Under the pieces are notes generated by a model. That model did no database searches. It was not told where the DNA came from and was given only the letters and a program-made list of their open reading frames with translations. From NCBI GenBank assembly GCA_036570425.1, contig DATCYF010000006.1, positions 136,578 through 200,577 of the forward strand: a stretch of 64,000 nucleotides of DNA, read 5' to 3'. This document shows, one piece after another, positions 62,140 through 64,000 of the stretch. The stretch's first letter is position 1. Each line of letters begins with the position of its first letter. Source of the DNA: Rhizorhapis sp036570425 (GTDB taxonomy: Bacteria > Pseudomonadota > Alphaproteobacteria > Sphingomonadales > Sphingomonadaceae). A program made the position numbers and the translations under genes.

Positions 62140-62742
62140 ATGTTCGACTGGATTGTTCAAGTTATCGATCAACTGGGCTATGCTGGAATTCTCCTTCTAA
62201 TGTTCGCTGAAACGATGTTTCCTCCCATACCGTCAGAAGTGATCATGCCTATCGCAGGCGTGCTGGCTGTTCGCGGTGAAATGAGCCTCACTGGCATCAT
62301 CATCTCCGGAACGGCAGGAGCGATGCTGGGAAATCTCCTCTGGTATATTGTCGCCAGAATGATTGGAGTGGAGCGTTTCAAGCCATTGCTGGACCGATAC
62401 GGCCGCTGGCTCACCATGGATTGGTATGACGTTCAGAAGGCTGAACGGCTGTTCGGTCGATCTGGCTCTGCTATCGTCTTTGTAGCTCGCATGCTGCCCA
62501 GCGTCAGGACAATAATCTCCATTCCCGCCGGTCTCCTGAAAATGGGCATGGCGCGGTTCTTTCTCTGGTCAGCGGCAGGTACGGCCGTCTGGAGTTCCGC
62601 TTTGGCTATAGCCGGATATTTTCTCGGGTCGCAATTCAAGGAAATCGAGCGGATCATCGGGCCGCTTTCGACAGCGGTCATCCTCATGATTGTCGTCATT
62701 TATATCTGGCGGCAACTGACCTGGCGGAGGCGCATTCAATAA
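62140..62742 (+). CDS. DedA family membrane protein
   Basis: This 200-residue DedA/VTT-domain protein has the signature FAETMFPPIPSEVIMPIAG and the conserved G[F/Y]xxGR-type arginine region VFVARMLPSVRTIISIPAGLLKMGMARFF. Four to five hydrophobic segments are present. DedA proteins act as undecaprenyl-phosphate or phospholipid flippases or in envelope stress. The start at 62140 has AAGAGAG upstream. Spacing to the MscS gene is 104 bp on the same strand. Confidence 0.93.
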   Translation: MFDWIVQVIDQLGYAGILLLMFAETMFPPIPSEVIMPIAGVLAVRGEMSLTGIIISGTAGAMLGNLLWYIVARMIGVERFKPLLDRYGRWLTMDWYDVQKAERLFGRSGSAIVFVARMLPSVRTIISIPAGLLKMGMARFFLWSAAGTAVWSSALAIAGYFLGSQFKEIERIIGPLSTAVILMIVVIYIWRQLTWRRRIQ

Positions 62743-62846
62743 GACGTTGGGCATTTTTCAGACCCACGGGGAGCATTGCCTTTCCGGTGGGGCTATGTTG
62801 TCCTGTGCACGGACCGAGAATGAAATAACGGGACGAAGAGAATTTA

Positions 62847-63983
62847 ATGATATTGTCAGAATGGACTAACACACTTTTGGAAAGCCGCTGGGCCGACGCG
62901 CTGTATGTATTTCTTGTCGTCTGTGTAATAATCGTTGGCAACGCCTTGCTGAAGCGAGGGTTGAGAATTTTCGGCCACCATGCCTGCGATAGGGGATCGG
63001 ATTGGCAGGCTGCCATTCTGGAGGCGATTGGACCTCCGTTGCGTGGCATGTTGTGGATTGTCGGTCTGACGTTCACTGTCAGTATTCTGACGCAGGCCGG
63101 CGATTACTCGCTGCTCTCCGAACTGTTCCCGCCCATACGGGACGTCACAACGATTTCACTGCTAACGTGGTTTCTGCTCCGCATGGTGCGGCGGATGGAG
63201 TCCAATATGCTGGCCAAGGCCCATGACGGCGGACTGGACCCTACCGCAACCGACGCGATCGGCAAGCTGGCGCGGATTGCGATCTTTGTCACTGCGGCAT
63301 TAGTCATCTTGCAAACACTTGGTTTTTCTGTCGCTGGGCTTCTTGCCCTGGGCGGTGCTGGAGGGATCGCCATCGGCTTTGCGGCCCAAAGCCTGGTTGC
63401 TAACTTGCTCGGCGGCCTGACCATATATGCCAGTCGACCGTTCAAGGTTGGTGAATGGATCATCATGTCAGGGACCGAAGTGATGGGAGAGGTGCAGGAG
63501 ATCGGTTGGCGCGCAACCCGTATCATGGGATTCGACCGCAAACCCTTCTATGTCCCCAATTCGATGTTCAACACGGGCGTGGTGATTAATCATTCGCGCA
63601 TGACAAATCGCCGCATCATGGAGCATATGCTTCTGCGCTATGGCGACATCGACAAAGTCGAGGCGATCGTCGCAGACGTCAACCGGATGCTCGCCGAGCA
63701 TCCGGGCATCGAGCATGATTTTTTCGCCTTTAATTTTGACACCTGCGGCGACTTTGCCCTTAAGCTGTTTCTTTATGCTTTTACCGTGAGCACCGATTAC
63801 AACGATTACATGAATGTGAAGGAAGACATTTTGCTCAAGATCGCGGCCCTTGTGCGTAAACATGGCGGCGAACTGGCCGTTCCCGCCCGCACCCTCCATT
63901 TGCCGGAGGGGCTTCGACTGGAAGGGCCAGTCAATTCCGAAGCGGAGCCCTTCATCACAGGACTATCGCCAGCGCGGGCTTGA
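62847..63983 (+). CDS. MscS family mechanosensitive channel
   Basis: This 378-residue small-conductance mechanosensitive channel has N-terminal membrane segments (~20-145), the pore helix GGAGGIAIGFAAQSLVANLLGGLTIYASRPFKVGEWI (TM3b followed by the beta domain entrance) and the MscS middle/C-terminal domain (VQEIGWRATRIMGFDRKPFYVPNSMFNTGVVINHSR). It opens under hypo-osmotic stress. The ATG 62847 follows AGAGAAT; it reaches close to the end of the window, and its C-terminus is complete. Confidence 0.93.
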   Translation: MILSEWTNTLLESRWADALYVFLVVCVIIVGNALLKRGLRIFGHHACDRGSDWQAAILEAIGPPLRGMLWIVGLTFTVSILTQAGDYSLLSELFPPIRDVTTISLLTWFLLRMVRRMESNMLAKAHDGGLDPTATDAIGKLARIAIFVTAALVILQTLGFSVAGLLALGGAGGIAIGFAAQSLVANLLGGLTIYASRPFKVGEWIIMSGTEVMGEVQEIGWRATRIMGFDRKPFYVPNSMFNTGVVINHSRMTNRRIMEHMLLRYGDIDKVEAIVADVNRMLAEHPGIEHDFFAFNFDTCGDFALKLFLYAFTVSTDYNDYMNVKEDILLKIAALVRKHGGELAVPARTLHLPEGLRLEGPVNSEAEPFITGLSPARA

Positions 63984-64000
63984 GGCCAGCTTGGAACCGC

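Noticed and set aside
1..64000. CRISPR array, prophage, rRNA or tRNA genes, intact insertion sequences
   Set aside because: No regularly spaced repeats, phage structural genes, cloverleaf-like sequences or transposase frames were recognised by eye; tRNAscan-SE and an IS search would settle this.

Overview
The window reads as chromosomal DNA of a high-GC alphaproteobacterium, most likely a sphingomonad (Sphingobium/Novosphingobium-like). This rests on gene content judged by eye: a class I lysyl-tRNA synthetase, a petABC bc1 operon, RcnB-like and PepSY-like small secreted proteins, TonB-dependent receptors with a VTARRREE-type N-terminus, and CYP101-like P450s. No database search was run. No rRNA, tRNA, CRISPR array, prophage or intact insertion sequence was recognised.

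Region 1 (1-25 kb) is mostly core genome: the 3' part of an M13 peptidase, recF, a CHAP protein, a DUF3297 protein, typA, the coupled block xth-ribA-L,D-transpeptidase, lolA, ftsK, a DMT exporter, ispG, an RcnB-like protein, class I lysS, a DinG-type helicase with a SixA-like phosphatase, the coupled block trmL-hemF-GNAT, and petABC. About 1 kb of apparently decayed or non-coding DNA follows petC. Region 2 (25-31 kb) is a three-gene RND efflux operon (adaptor, HAE1 pump, outer-membrane factor).

Region 3 (31-56 kb) is an accessory catabolic island. Its left half holds a CYP101-like P450, an EthD gene remnant, an SDR, a TonB-dependent receptor, three NTF2-fold proteins (two like limonene-epoxide hydrolase) and a stand-alone molybdopterin oxidoreductase. 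Its right half holds a P450-EthD pair, an SDR, and a module that reads arylsulfatase, TonB receptor, formylglycine-generating enzyme. Two long arylsulfatases each face a divergent TetR regulator across a short gap with candidate operators, and a third, shorter lipoprotein-type arylsulfatase follows. Together these suggest TonB-driven uptake of a bulky sulfated organic molecule, periplasmic desulfation, and intracellular oxidation of the released alcohol, phenol or terpenoid/steroid skeleton. The substrate cannot be read from the sequence.

Region 4 (56-64 kb) holds a DUF899 protein, a large unrecognised secreted protein divergent from an outer-membrane phospholipase A with an added N-terminal domain, a DUF2231 membrane protein coupled to a sorbosone-dehydrogenase-like beta-propeller lipoprotein, a DedA protein and an MscS channel.
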